A stretch of 64,000 nucleotides of DNA from Prado023 sp963700395 (GTDB taxonomy: Bacteria > Actinomycetota > Actinomycetes > S36-B12 > CAIYMF01): positions 1-64,000 of the forward strand of contig CAVOXI010000004.1 of the NCBI GenBank assembly GCA_963700395.1, given 5' to 3'. The notes under the pieces were generated by a model, which was not told the origin of the DNA, ran no database searches, and saw only the letters and a program-made list of their open reading frames with translations. Positions 1-9,357 of the stretch are shown piece by piece. The position numbers and the translations under genes are program-made. The first letter of the stretch is position 1, and every line of letters begins with the position of its first letter.

Positions 1-2
1 TT

Positions 3-152
3 TTATGTCCTCTACTTGTTCGTTGGTCTTGCTGGCAGATCCCGCTGTGGGTCGAGGCCCACGCGCCCGGTGTCTACGACCACTTCCTGCGCCAGTACGG
101 CGAGAACTGCTTCGACACCGTCCTCTACTGCCTTCCGAAGGATCCTGCATGA
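3..152 (+). CDS. C-terminal fragment of an unidentified protein
   Basis: The window opens inside a gene. Frame 3 reads a protein-like tail (…WVEAHAPGVYDHFLRQYG…, then …VLYCLPKDPA) and stops with TGA at 150-152. The stop overlaps the ATG of the next gene at 149-151, so the two are probably co-transcribed. Upstream of about position 35 the plausible reading frame seems to change. I do not recognise the family; given the neighbours it may belong to glycan biosynthesis, but that is inference from position only. Confidence 0.4.
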   Translation, partial: LCPLLVRWSCWQIPLWVEAHAPGVYDHFLRQYGENCFDTVLYCLPKDPA

Positions 153-1162
153 CCTCCGCCGAACCCGGACACGGCGACAGCCTGCCATCGACCCGTCGCA
201 GACGATCGAAGTCGTCATCCCGGCGTACAACGAGGCCCTCTGCGTCGAGGAGCTGGCGCGTCGGCTCAGCGCCATGTTCGACTCGGAGCCGGCCTACGAG
301 TGGTCGGCGATCATCGTCGAGAACGGCTCGATCCGACGAGACCTGGGCGAAGCTGCAGCGGGATCTCGCGCGCGCTGATCCTAGGTTCAAGGTCGTCCGG
401 CTGGCCCGCAACTTCCACATGGACGGCGGCCTGACCGCCGGGCTGGACTACGCCACCGCCGACGCCGTCGTCTTCATGACCGCCGACCTGCAGGACCCGC
501 CCGAGGCGATCCCCCGAGTTCGTGCGCAAGTGGGAGGCCGGCTACGACAACGTCTACGGCCTGGTCACCGAGCGTCAGGGAACCGGACTCCGTCCGCCGG
601 ATGAACAGCCAGATGTTCTACTGGCTGGCAAACCACATGTCCGACGGCCGTCTGACCCGGAACGCCAGTGACTTCCGCCTCATGGACCGCCGCCTGTACG
701 AGACCCTGCGCGACATGGACGAGCGCAACCGGTTCATGCGCGGGCTCGTCGCCTGGGCGGGCTTCGAGTCGGTCGGCCGTCCCGGTCGCCGGCCCCCGCG
801 GTTCGCCGGCGAGTCCAAGGCCTACACCTGGCCGGTGATCGGCCTGGCCATCCGCGGCATCTTCGCCCACTCGTACAAGCCCCTGCGGCTGATCAGCGGC
901 GATCGGGTTCGTCGCGTCAGTCATCGCCGCTGTCTTCTGGTCTTCATCGTGCTGGCGAGCGTTCGCGCAGGGCGTGCCGTTCGCCGGATACGGCACGATC
1001 GTCACGCTCCTGCTGCTCATCTTCGGCCTGCTGGCCCTGATGCTCGGCGTCATCGCGGAGTACATCGGGCTGATCTACGAGGAGGTCAAGCGCCGGCCGA
1101 ACTTCGTCGTCAAGGAGACGATCGGGCTGCCTGCGCCCGCCTCCTCGCGTGCTCACACCTGA
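149..1162 (+). CDS. GT2 family glycosyltransferase, polyprenyl-phosphate sugar transferase type (frame broken)
   Basis: This is a GT-A glycosyltransferase of the GtrB/DPM1-like group, which transfers a sugar from a nucleotide donor to a polyprenyl phosphate. The N-terminal nucleotide-binding segment VVIPAYNEA is at about 210-236, the DLQDPPEAIP segment with the DxD-like acidic residues at about 484-513, and the C-terminal half has two membrane segments (about 920-1065) ending with EYIGLIYEEVKRRP, which is characteristic of this group. The pieces lie in different forward frames: changes occur near 180-190, 330, 515-590 and 905-950, but order and spacing match one protein of about 335 residues. 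ATG 149 overlaps the upstream stop. The next gene overlaps its 3' end. GtrA two genes downstream supports a role in lipid-linked sugar supply. The shifts are probably sequencing errors, though decay cannot be excluded. Confidence 0.75.
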
Positions 1163-2117
1163 CGTTCGGCCTAGGGATGAGGTGCTCGACCTCACCCTGA
1201 GTGCCGTCGCGACGCGGGACCGAGTCTTGGTCACGGGTGCTTCCGGCTGGTTCGGACGAACCATGCTGGCGTTGTTGTGGCACGGAAGGGGCATTGGCTG
1301 GGTCCAAGGTCACATCCTGGCCACAGCCTCGGTATCCAGACCCATCGACGTTCTCGGGTGCGGTGCGGTGCGTGTGGTGGAGGCCAACGCCGAAGATGTT
1401 GCAGCATTCGCGCCAACCTTGATCGTCAATTGCGCCTTCCCCACCAGGAACCGAGTTGATGACTTGGGGATGTCCGACTACCTGTGGCTCGCCCGACGCC
1501 TCACTGAGGAACTCCTTGACTGGGCGGCGCTTCCCTCAGTCGACCGAGTTGTCACCCTGTCGAGCGGGGCCTCCGTCCCCTCGGACAAGTTCCCTCGCGA
1601 CCTGGAGCGCAACCCCTACGGCGTCCTCAAGGCCGAGGAAGGGGAAGCCTTGCTGTCGTTGGCCCAGCGGCGGGGCATCTCCGCGCAGGTATGCCGGGTC
1701 TGGGCCGTCAGTGGTCCGCATGTCCAGCATCCCGCCAACTACGCCCTCTCCAACTTCATCCTTCAGGCCCGTGACAGCGGACAGATACTGGTGCGCTCGT
1801 CGGTCCCAGTCATTCGCACGTACGCCGGCGCAGATGACGTGCTGGCGCTCTCGTTGGCCTCACTCGAAGCCGGGTCGGGGTTGTTTGACACCGGCGGCGC
1901 GACAGTTGAGGTGGGCGAGGTGGCCCGTGAAGTTGCCACCCAGTTCGGCCAAGTTCGGGTCTCTCGAGAGAACTATGACCCGCAGGCTCAACCTGATGAC
2001 TACCGGGCCACCAGCGCCGATTGGGAGCGACTGTGCAGAGAGCACGGCTTGACCCCAGCTGATCTGACGGAGCAGGTCCGAGCCACCATCGCAGGGGCGG
2101 CGGCCTGGACGACGTGA
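1149..2117 (+). CDS. NAD(P)-dependent sugar epimerase/dehydratase-like protein
   Basis: This 322-residue protein has a Rossmann nucleotide-binding loop, VTGASGWFGRT, near residues 28-38. It belongs to the extended SDR fold that contains nucleotide-sugar epimerases and dehydratases. A serine run LSSGASV near residue 140 and an N-P-Y-x3-K segment (RNPYGVLKAEE, about 155-165) supply the Ser/Tyr/Lys catalytic set expected of the fold. The GTG start at 1149 overlaps the end of the glycosyltransferase by 14 bases; the stop TGA (2115-2117) overlaps the GTG of the GtrA gene. Translational coupling in a glycan operon is therefore likely. The substrate is unknown. The reading frame is intact. Confidence 0.75.
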   Translation: MLTPDVRPRDEVLDLTLSAVATRDRVLVTGASGWFGRTMLALLWHGRGIGWVQGHILATASVSRPIDVLGCGAVRVVEANAEDVAAFAPTLIVNCAFPTRNRVDDLGMSDYLWLARRLTEELLDWAALPSVDRVVTLSSGASVPSDKFPRDLERNPYGVLKAEEGEALLSLAQRRGISAQVCRVWAVSGPHVQHPANYALSNFILQARDSGQILVRSSVPVIRTYAGADDVLALSLASLEAGSGLFDTGGATVEVGEVAREVATQFGQVRVSRENYDPQAQPDDYRATSADWERLCREHGLTPADLTEQVRATIAGAAAWTT

Positions 2118-2530
2118 CGCGATTCCCCGTGGCCGCCCTCGACAGCACCAAGTCCCGTTACCTGCTGGTCGGAGCCTGGAACACACTGTTCGGCGTAGCG
2201 CTGTTCGCACTGACGTTCTCGTGGTTGGGCGAGAGAGTGCCATACCCGTGGATCCTGTTGGCCTGCCAAGTGATCGCTGTACTGCAGGCGCACTGGTCTC
2301 AGCGGACCTTCGTCTGGCGTTCCCTTGGATCCTTCTGGCCGGAGCTGAGCCGGTTCTCCATCGTCTATGTGGCTTCCTACTTTGCGAATCTTGGGGCCTT
2401 GGCCCTTTGCGTGGAGTGGATCGGCTGGCCTGTCCTCCCCTCCCAGGTCGGAATCACCGGAGCGCTCGTCGTGGCAACGTACGCGGTGAACCGCAGATGG
2501 ACATTCAACCGCCATCAGCCCCAAGGCTGA
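2114..2530 (+). CDS. GtrA-like membrane protein
   Basis: The product is a 138-residue protein with four hydrophobic segments. It begins with the typical GtrA pattern YLLVGAWNTLFGVALFAL and ends with a basic RRWTFN motif (NRRWTFNRHQ), which is diagnostic of the GtrA/DPMS-associated family. GtrA proteins are thought to move polyprenyl-linked sugars across the cytoplasmic membrane. Its partner is the GT2 enzyme at the start of the same operon. The GTG start overlaps the preceding stop (GTGA). It is the last gene of the rightward operon; the ABC exporter genes converge on it from the other strand 43 bases away. Confidence 0.85.
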   Translation: MTRFPVAALDSTKSRYLLVGAWNTLFGVALFALTFSWLGERVPYPWILLACQVIAVLQAHWSQRTFVWRSLGSFWPELSRFSIVYVASYFANLGALALCVEWIGWPVLPSQVGITGALVVATYAVNRRWTFNRHQPQG

Positions 2531-2573
2531 TCAACGGCATTCGCGCTGACGCACATTGACCGGACGGCCTTGA

Positions 2574-3827
2574 CTAGACCGCGCCCGGCCACGCATGGAG
2601 GTCACCGGATTCGGAGTATGACGTGAGACTCCACTCGCACGGCTGGCGGTACACCCCGCCGACGGCAAGGGTTCCCGGGCGAATCGTCAGGGGAACGCCT
2701 GCATCGTCTGCATCGAGGATGCTGCTCTCGGCCGTCACAGTCGACTTGAGCGTGTAGGTCCCGGGGGCCAAGAGACATTGACTCATCCTCAGCTCCACGT
2801 GACCGGACCCTGCGGCAATCGCCCACACCGCGTCGTCGCTCGAACCCAGTACAAGCACGGGTAGTCCCTCAGCATTGGTCGCCGCGACTGCGAATGTGAC
2901 ATCACTGACGGCCGTCGAGGCTACGTAGGACATGCGGACAGTGAGCGCGTCCCCCGTCGACACGAGCGGCGCCGGAGGTCCCATCGCTCCTCAGGAACTC
3001 GATACCGGTGACCCGGATCGCACCGGTACCCCGCCGGCGAGGCTCGGAGGCGGCCTCACTGTGACCCGGCCCGAGCCCGGTCGGCCTCCTTGGCATTCAC
3101 CGAGTCGACGTAGGCCTTGGTGACCTGCCTGGACGGGCCGAGCATCTGCGGCACACCCCTGATCCAGCCAGAGCGCCTCGTCACAGAGGTCGTTGATCTG
3201 GCGCCAGCCCGTGCGAGACGACGATCAGGCTGGTCCCGCCGCGCCGGAGGTCGTACAGGTAGTCGTAGCACTTGCGCTGGAACTCCTCGTCGCCCACGGC
3301 GATGACCTCGTCGACGATCAGGATCTCCGGTCGCACCATCACGGCGACCGCGAAGCCCAAGCCGGACGTACATCCCGCTCGAGTAGTGCTTGAGCGGCGC
3401 ATCGATGTGCTCGCCGATGTCGGCGAACTCGATGATCTGGTCCATGAACCGGTCGATCTCGCGATTGGTGAAGCCGAGGATCGTGGCGTTGAGCCGGATG
3501 TTCTCCCGACCCGTGAGCTCCGGATGGAACCCAGCCCCCACCTCGAGGAGTGCCGACACGCTGCCGTTCACCCTCACCGTGCCCGACGTCGGCCGGTAGA
3601 TCCCGGTCAGGACCTTCAGCGCCGTCGACTTGCCCGACCCGTTGTGCCCGATGATCCCCAGCGAGGATCCCTTCGGCACCGAGAAGGTCGCGTCCTTGAG
3701 CGCCCAGAAGGTCTTGGGCGCCGGGGACTTCCCCCGGACGAGTCGCTCCTTGAGCGAGGTCCGTCGCTCGGTGGCCATCAGGAACTTCTTCGACAGCCCG
3801 ACCGCCTCGATGGCGTTGTCGCGTCAT
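2574..3827 (-). CDS. Wzt-like polysaccharide ABC transporter ATP-binding protein (frame broken)
   Basis: This is the ATPase subunit of an O-antigen or teichoic-acid type exporter. The ATPase domain has Walker A GHNGSGKST (about 3640-3665), a signature YSSGMYVRL (about 3370-3400) and Walker B ILIVDEVIAVGD (about 3295-3330). A beta-rich C-terminal domain (2574-3030) resembles the carbohydrate-binding Wzt_C domain, which selects capped glycans. Frames change near 3815, 3370, 3195, 3060 and 2990. The ATG at 3825-3827 overlaps the permease stop (ATGA) and leads into DNAIEAVGLSKKF, which needs a two-base correction. A shorter in-frame ATG at 3776-3778 would drop the N-terminal strand. About 417 codons in total, normal for Wzt proteins with the extra domain. 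Confidence 0.85.
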
Positions 3828-4674
3828 ATCGCCTCGCCCACGTCCCGACCCCACCTGCGGTAGACGAACGCCGCGAGCGACGACCAGCGCGAGCGTCCAG
3901 GCCCCGCAGTAGAGCACCGGACCCAAGCGGCGGCAGCCGCAACTCGTACAGCAGCAGCCGCGCGATCTCGACGAAGTCCGCCATCGGGTTGAGCGCGAGC
4001 AGCCGGCGCAGCGGGATCCCGTTCCAGTCCTCGGGGATCATCGTCACCGGGTACATGACCGGGGTGAGGAAGAACCACAGCTGCATGACGATCCCGACGA
4101 TCTGGCCGGTGTCGCGGAAGTGGACGATCGCCACGGCCAGGCAGTACGACAGCGCGCTGGCGAACACCCACAGGACGACGAGCACGAACGGGAACAGCAG
4201 CCAGGTCCAGCCGACGTTCTGCAGGAGCAGCAGGACGAGCAGCATGACGCTGGTCTCGATCAGCTTCTCCACCGCGAGCGTGACCGCCGAGGACAGGACC
4301 GGCACGTAGGAGGGGATGAAGACCTTCTGCAGCATGGCGCCCATGCCGAGGATCGAGCCCATCCCGCCCATCGTGACCTGCGAGAAGGTGTTCCAGACCA
4401 CGAGGCCGACGAAGAACCACGCGGCGAAGACCCCGTCGTTGCCGTTGCCCATCGGCGGGGCCTGGGCGCGGAAGATGACCGAGAAGACGGTGCTGTAGAT
4501 GATGACCGTGGCGATCGGGACGATCAGCGTCCAGAGCAGGCCGAGGCTCGTGGCCGTGAACCGAGCCCGCAGGTCACGGATCGCGAAGGCCCAGATCAGC
4601 CGGGCACGCGCGCGCGGCGAGGTCTGGCGGGTCTGCTGCAGGTGGTCCACCTGCCGCAGTTCATCCGTGGCCAA
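3824..4674 (-). CDS. Wzm-like ABC transporter permease for polysaccharide export
   Basis: The protein belongs to the ABC-2 permease family and has six predicted membrane segments. It starts at TTG 4672-4674, placed six bases after a strong AGGAGG (4681-4686 on the plus strand as CCTCCT), and continues ATDELRQVDHLQQT. Conserved features include the amphipathic RDLRARFTATSLGLLW segment before the first helix and the WFFLTPVMYP loop. The C-terminal 35 codons switch frame near 3920-3860, finishing …YRRWGRDVGEAI at TGA 3824-3826. It pairs with the Wzt gene (ATGA overlap). Together with the convergent glycosyltransferase operon it forms a surface-polysaccharide synthesis and export locus. Confidence 0.87.
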
Positions 4675-4781
4675 ACCGTGCCTCCTGTGAGCGTGCACCC
4701 GTGGTGGAGAGGATACCGTCCCGGCGGGATCCGACCCGGCGAATCGCCGTGCCCGAGGCAGCCGGCTCGCGCTCGGCGCCT

Positions 4782-6358
4782 CTACGCCCCGGTGCCCCCG
4801 CTGCCCGCATCCGGCTGGCACACCGTGCCCTCCGCCGGCATCGTCCCCGTCGAGGAAGTACGCGTCCACCGCCTGGTCGATGCAGCTCGACCCCGACGTG
4901 TACGCGGTGTGGCCGTCGCCGTCGTAGGTCAGCAGCGTGGCGTTGTCGAGCTCGCCGGCCACCTCCACGCCCCACTCGTACGGCGTGGCGGGGTCGTACT
5001 TGGTGGTCACCACGAGGATCGGCGCCGACCCCTCCGCGCGGAACACCGGCGGATCGCCGGCAGCCTCGGCCGTGCCCGCACCCATCGGCCACTGCCAGCA
5101 CGGCAGGTTGCCCCACGCCATGTACGGGCCGAACACCGGAGCCTCCGCCGCCCACTTCTCGGCCAGCTCAGCGGCGTGGTCCACCCCGCCGACCGCCGGC
5201 CGGTCCAGGCACGACACCGCGTAGAACGCCTCGTTGCCGTTGTTGGCGAACGTGCCGTCCGAGTTGCGCTGGATCCGGTCGTCCATCATGTCCATCAGGA
5301 CGCTGCCGTCGCCCTGGAAGGCCGCGTCCAGGCCGAACCGCAGGATGTCCCAGTCGTTCGGCGGGAAGTACAGGTAGCTCAGGATCGCGTAGGTGCCCAG
5401 CGCCTCCGTGAGCTGCCGGTCGCCGACGCCAGGGAAGGGGTTCTGGTCGAGGTCGGCCAGGAACTGCTGAATCCGCGCCACACCGCGCGTCCACGTCTCG
5501 GGGCAGCGGGCAGTCCTCCTGCGTGATGCAGTCGGCGACGAAGCGTCGCAGGACGACGTCGAAGGCCTTGGCCTGGCCGAGGGTGATCTCGTCGGAGTCC
5601 AGCGAGCTGGGGAGGACACCGTCAAGCACGACCTTGCCCACCTTGTCGGGGAACAGCTCCGCGTACTGGGCGCCCAGGTAGGTGCCGTAGCTCTTGCCCA
5701 GGTAGTTGAGCTTCTCGTCACCGAGCACAGCCCGGAGGATGTCCATGTCGCGCGCCGCGGACTCGGTGTCCATGTAGGGCGCCACGCCTGGTGACTTCGA
5801 CTCGCATCCGACGCCGAACAGCTTGGAGGTCGCGGCGAGGTCGGCGACCTCCGCCGGGGTGTCCGGGGTGCCATCCGAGGCGAAGAGCGCATCGAGCTTG
5901 GAGTCATCGATGCAGTCCACGGGATCGGACCCGACCACTCCGCGAGGGTCGAATCCGACGACGTCGTAGGCGTCGGCTAGCTGGGGGGTGAGGACGGCGC
6001 GGGCAGCACGCGCATACTCGACGCCGGAGCCCCCGGGTCCGCCAGGGTTGAGGATCAGCGACCCCTTGGGATCTTTCGCCTTCACCCTGACCACGTCGAG
6101 TTCAAGCGTCCCAGCACTCGGGTTGTCATAGTCGGCGGGGACCTTGAGCTTCGTGCACTGGAAGTCCCCGTCACAGCCCTCCCAGCGCACCTTCTGCCCG
6201 TAGAACGACGCCAGGTCGTCGGCGGCGGATGGAGCAACGGAACCCGAGATGCTGTCACTGGGTGTCGGCTGTGGCTCGGCGTTGGAGGTGGTGCAGCCGA
6301 CGAGGGCGATCAGGGCTGCAGCACCGACCATCAGCAACCGGGTGGGGCGTGCAACCAC
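4782..6358 (-). CDS. TAP-family alpha/beta hydrolase lipoprotein (tripeptidyl aminopeptidase-like)
   Basis: This is a secreted serine hydrolase of the actinobacterial tripeptidyl-aminopeptidase group. Residues 1-22 form a lipoprotein signal ending in the lipobox LVGC, so it is probably anchored outside the membrane. The oxyanion region LNPGGPGGSG (about 105), the nucleophile elbow GKSYGTYLGA (about 220), the late Asp in TKYDPATPYEWG and the His in GDGHTAY make a full catalytic set, with a TAP-like C-terminal domain. The frame changes near 5500. A second change near 4845, in a GGGG run, restores the expected ending …DGTMPAEGTVCQP and a TAG at 4782-4784. The product is about 525 residues, the usual length. 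Intergenic sequence of about 100 bases separates it from the Wzm gene. Confidence 0.87.
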
Positions 6359-6452
6359 GTGAACCTCGTCTACTCCGGGAGCCCAGAATTCCGGGCGCAG
6401 GCATGTTCAGGGTACCTGCTGGATGTCAATGCGGTGTTCGGATCGTGTGGGA

Positions 6453-7304
6453 CTACGACCCACCGAGGCGGGCCGCGTTGGCGGCGTGGAGCCCGTGGGC
6501 GAAGGCGTCCAGGGAGTCGATGGCCGGGGCCAACGCGTCTGGTACCCCGTCGCCGATGTCCGGGGCGGCCAACATCCGCGCGGCCGCGGCGATGAGCTCC
6601 TCGAGGGCGTCGGCGCCGGCTCGCATGCGTCCCGCGATCTCGGTGCCGGCAGCAACGGCGGCGTCAGCCGCCCGGGATCCGGGCATCTCCCACTCGATCC
6701 GGTCCAGGGACGCCAACCGCTCGACCTGACCACGGAGCAGCGGCTCCACGTCACTGACAGCGCGCCACAGCTCCTGTCCTGCCTGCGGGTACAGGCGACC
6801 CACGTTGGGGACCAGGTCGTACAGGTGCAGGAGGGCATTGGCGACGCGGTCGGCCTGGTCGGCGCCCCGAGCCCCCGAGCGCAGCCGGGCGGGTGGCAAC
6901 GGCGGCAACTGTGGGACGGGCGGGTGCGCCTCAAGCGCCTTGGCCCGGCGACGGGCCCGCCAGCCCAGGACACCGGAACCAGCAGTGAGGCCACCGAGGA
7001 AGATCATGGCCCCCGGCGATGGCGCTGAGGCGACTGTGGACAGGCCCAGAACGGCCGCGCCCGTCCCTCCGGCCACCATCCCGGCCTTGGCGCCCGCGAT
7101 GCGGCCCTGGTGCTGGCGCACTTGGCCCTCGTAGCGGACGAGGGCCGCCCGGTGGGCCTCGGCCATCTGGCGGTCACGGCTGGCGGGGGCTGAGCTGGAC
7201 TTGGCGGCTTCACGTGCCTGGCGGACGAGGTCCATGCCGAGCTGCATCGCTCGCTCCAAGCCCTTGCCCGCATTCGGGTTCGGAGTGCGGCGGCTGGAGG
7301 ACAT
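6453..7304 (-). CDS. Two-helix membrane protein, PspM-like
   Basis: The 283-residue protein starts with a basic N terminus. Residues about 70-118 hold two adjacent hydrophobic stretches (GMVAGGTGAAVLGLSTVA and GAMIFLGGLTAGSGVLGW), followed by an RARRRAK stop-transfer segment and a long soluble alpha-helical C terminus. This matches the layout of the actinobacterial phage-shock/envelope-stress protein annotated as PspM, but no PspA-like gene is next to it and I recognise no catalytic motif. It is on the same strand as holB and tmk, about 55 bases downstream of holB. The function is uncertain. Confidence 0.6.
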   Translation of the reverse strand: MSSSRRTPNPNAGKGLERAMQLGMDLVRQAREAAKSSSAPASRDRQMAEAHRAALVRYEGQVRQHQGRIAGAKAGMVAGGTGAAVLGLSTVASAPSPGAMIFLGGLTAGSGVLGWRARRRAKALEAHPPVPQLPPLPPARLRSGARGADQADRVANALLHLYDLVPNVGRLYPQAGQELWRAVSDVEPLLRGQVERLASLDRIEWEMPGSRAADAAVAAGTEIAGRMRAGADALEELIAAAARMLAAPDIGDGVPDALAPAIDSLDAFAHGLHAANAARLGGS

Positions 7305-7358
7305 GAGTCAAGGGTACGGCGGCGGACCATCGCGGAGCACGGTTGCAGCGGTCGACTC

Positions 7359-8562
7359 CTACGACCCCCTCGCCAACGTCACCATCAGCGCCTCCAGCGC
7401 CAGCAACGGAGCCACCGACGCCGCCACGGCCAACCGGGCGTGGTCCAGGGCGTCGAGACGGGCCATCGTGGCCGGCACGTCACTGTGCACCGCCATCCGC
7501 TCGAGGGTCGGCAGCATCTCGTCGTTGATCAGCTCGACCTGCGCTTGGGTCTGGAGCACCAGGACGTCGCGGTAGAGGCCGGTCAGGTCGAGCAGCGCCC
7601 GGTCGATCTGGTCCCGAACCGTCCGGGTCCGGCGGGACTTCTGCCGGGTTTCGAGGTCCTTGGTGGCCGCTGACGCCGTGCGCTTCACGCGGGCGGCCAT
7701 CGCCCCGGTGGCGCCCTCGCCGTAGGCCCGGTTGAGCTGGGCGAGCTCCGCGGCATCGAGGGCGTCGGTGATCGACGCGGCATCCGCCGCCGCGGCGTCC
7801 AGGAGGTTCTGCGCGGCGATGAAGCAGGCCGTCAGGTCGCGCAGCGTGCCTGGGATCGCCAGAACCTCGCTGCGACGCAGGCGCACCTGCTCGTCGCCGG
7901 CCAGGGCGCGGGCCCGTCCGATGTGGCCCTGCGCCGCTCGGGCTGCGAACGAGGCCAACGCCGGATCGACGCCCTCTCGCCGGACCAGGGCCTCCGTGAC
8001 CTCCCGGGTTGTGGGCGTGCGCAGCCGAACCTGCCGGGTCCGCGACACGATCGTGGGCAACACGTCCTCCGGTGTCGGCGCGCAGAGGATCCACACCGTC
8101 CGTGGGCTCGGCTCCTCGAGCGACTTCAGCAGGGCGTTGCCGGAGACGTCGTTGAGCCGGTCGGCGTCCTCGACGATCAGCACGTTCCAGCGACCCATGA
8201 TCGGCGACATCGACGCCCGCCGGATCATCTCGAGGGACTCCTCGGCCGTGATCTGCAGCTTCTCCGGGGTGAACTGGTCCACGTCGGCGTGCCCGCGGCC
8301 GAGGACCTGGCGGCAGGTCTCGCAGGTGCCACACCCACCATCCGGGCACTGCAGCGCGGCAGCGAAGACCCGCGCGGCCGTGGAGCGGCCGGAGCCGGGC
8401 GGTCCGGTGAGCAACCACGCGTGGGTCATCGATGGTCCGGGCTCGCCGCGACGGATCCGGGCTGCGTCGGCTGAGGCGTGGGCGAGAGTGGCCACGAGGT
8501 CGGGCTGTCCGATGACCTCGTCCCAGAGTGCGCTGACCCCGGGACCGCGGATGTGCCGTCAC
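7359..8562 (-). CDS. holB: DNA polymerase III delta' subunit
   Basis: This clamp-loader subunit has an AAA+ Walker A GPPGSGRST (arginine in place of lysine), a four-cysteine zinc module (CPDGGCGTCETC), the VEDADRL Walker B region and the SRT sensor segment VSRTRQVRLR. HolB proteins do not hydrolyse ATP, which fits the altered P-loop. I place the start at GTG 8560-8562, seven bases after AAGGAG and overlapping the tmk stop (GTGA). From there one frame change near 8540-8555 leads into the normal N terminus SALWDEVIGQPDLVATLAHA. Without that correction the first in-frame start is GTG 8493-8495, which would truncate the protein by about 20 residues. Confidence 0.88.
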
Positions 8563-9263
8563 GCGAGTGCTCCTTGCCGCTGCGGTACTCCGACCATCAG
8601 TGACCCTCCCGACTGCGAGGTCTGACCCGTCCAGGAGTCCGGGGCGGGGTGCGTCAAGCGGTCGAGGACGGCCGACAGCACCCCGCAGCCACCTCATCCT
8701 TGGGCGCAGCGGCCTCCACGACCAGGTACCGCTCCGGTGCCGCGCTCGCTCGCCGCAGGAACGCCTCCGCGGACCTCGGAGTGGAAGGACTCCGGCTCCG
8801 CCTCCATCCGGTTGGCGTCCCCCGCACGGCCGAGTCCGACCCCGGGGGCCACGTCGAGCAGGACCGTCAGGTCCGGGACGAGGTCCTCGGTCGCCCACAG
8901 GCTCAGGTCGGCGATCCGGTCCTCGCCGAGGCCCCGGGCAGCCCCCTGGTAGGCCACGGACGAGTCGAGGTACCGGTCGCTGATGACCACGGCGCCCGCG
9001 TTCCACCGCCGGGCGGATCAGGGCGGCGGCATGCTCGGCGCGGGCAGCTGCGAACAGCAGGGCCTCGGTCCGGGCGGCCATGCCGGCGCTGCCTGCCCCC
9101 AGGAGCACCTCGCGGATCGCCTCGCCGATGGTCGTGCCGCCGGGTTCGCGGGTGACCACGGCCTCGTAACCGCGCTCACGCAGGGCGTGCGGCGAGCATG
9201 CGGCACTGGGTGGACTTGCCCGCCCCATCGCCGCCCTCGAACGACCACGAACAGCCCGGGCAT
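8559..9263 (-). CDS. tmk: Thymidylate kinase (frame broken)
   Basis: The enzyme phosphorylates dTMP to dTDP. All landmarks are present but lie in several frames: P-loop FEGGDGAGKSTQ (about 9205-9240), TREPGGT (about 9135-9160), SDRYLDSSVAYQGA (about 8940-8985) with the DRY/F motif, and a C-terminal PERYLVVEA (about 8710-8740). Shifts are near 9235, 9185, 9000, 8770 and 8660. The ATG at 9261-9263 (MPGLFVV) is the most likely start. The correct ending …QRQGALA stops at TGA 8559-8561, overlapping the holB GTG. Loss of an essential gene is implausible, so these shifts point to sequence error. Confidence 0.85.
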
Positions 9264-9357
9264 GGGGCGAACGATACCGAGGCCGTGCGACATCCTCGCC
9301 CAGCGTCACGACCACTACCTCCCGGAGACACGCGGGGGCATGGGCGAGGATGGGCCC

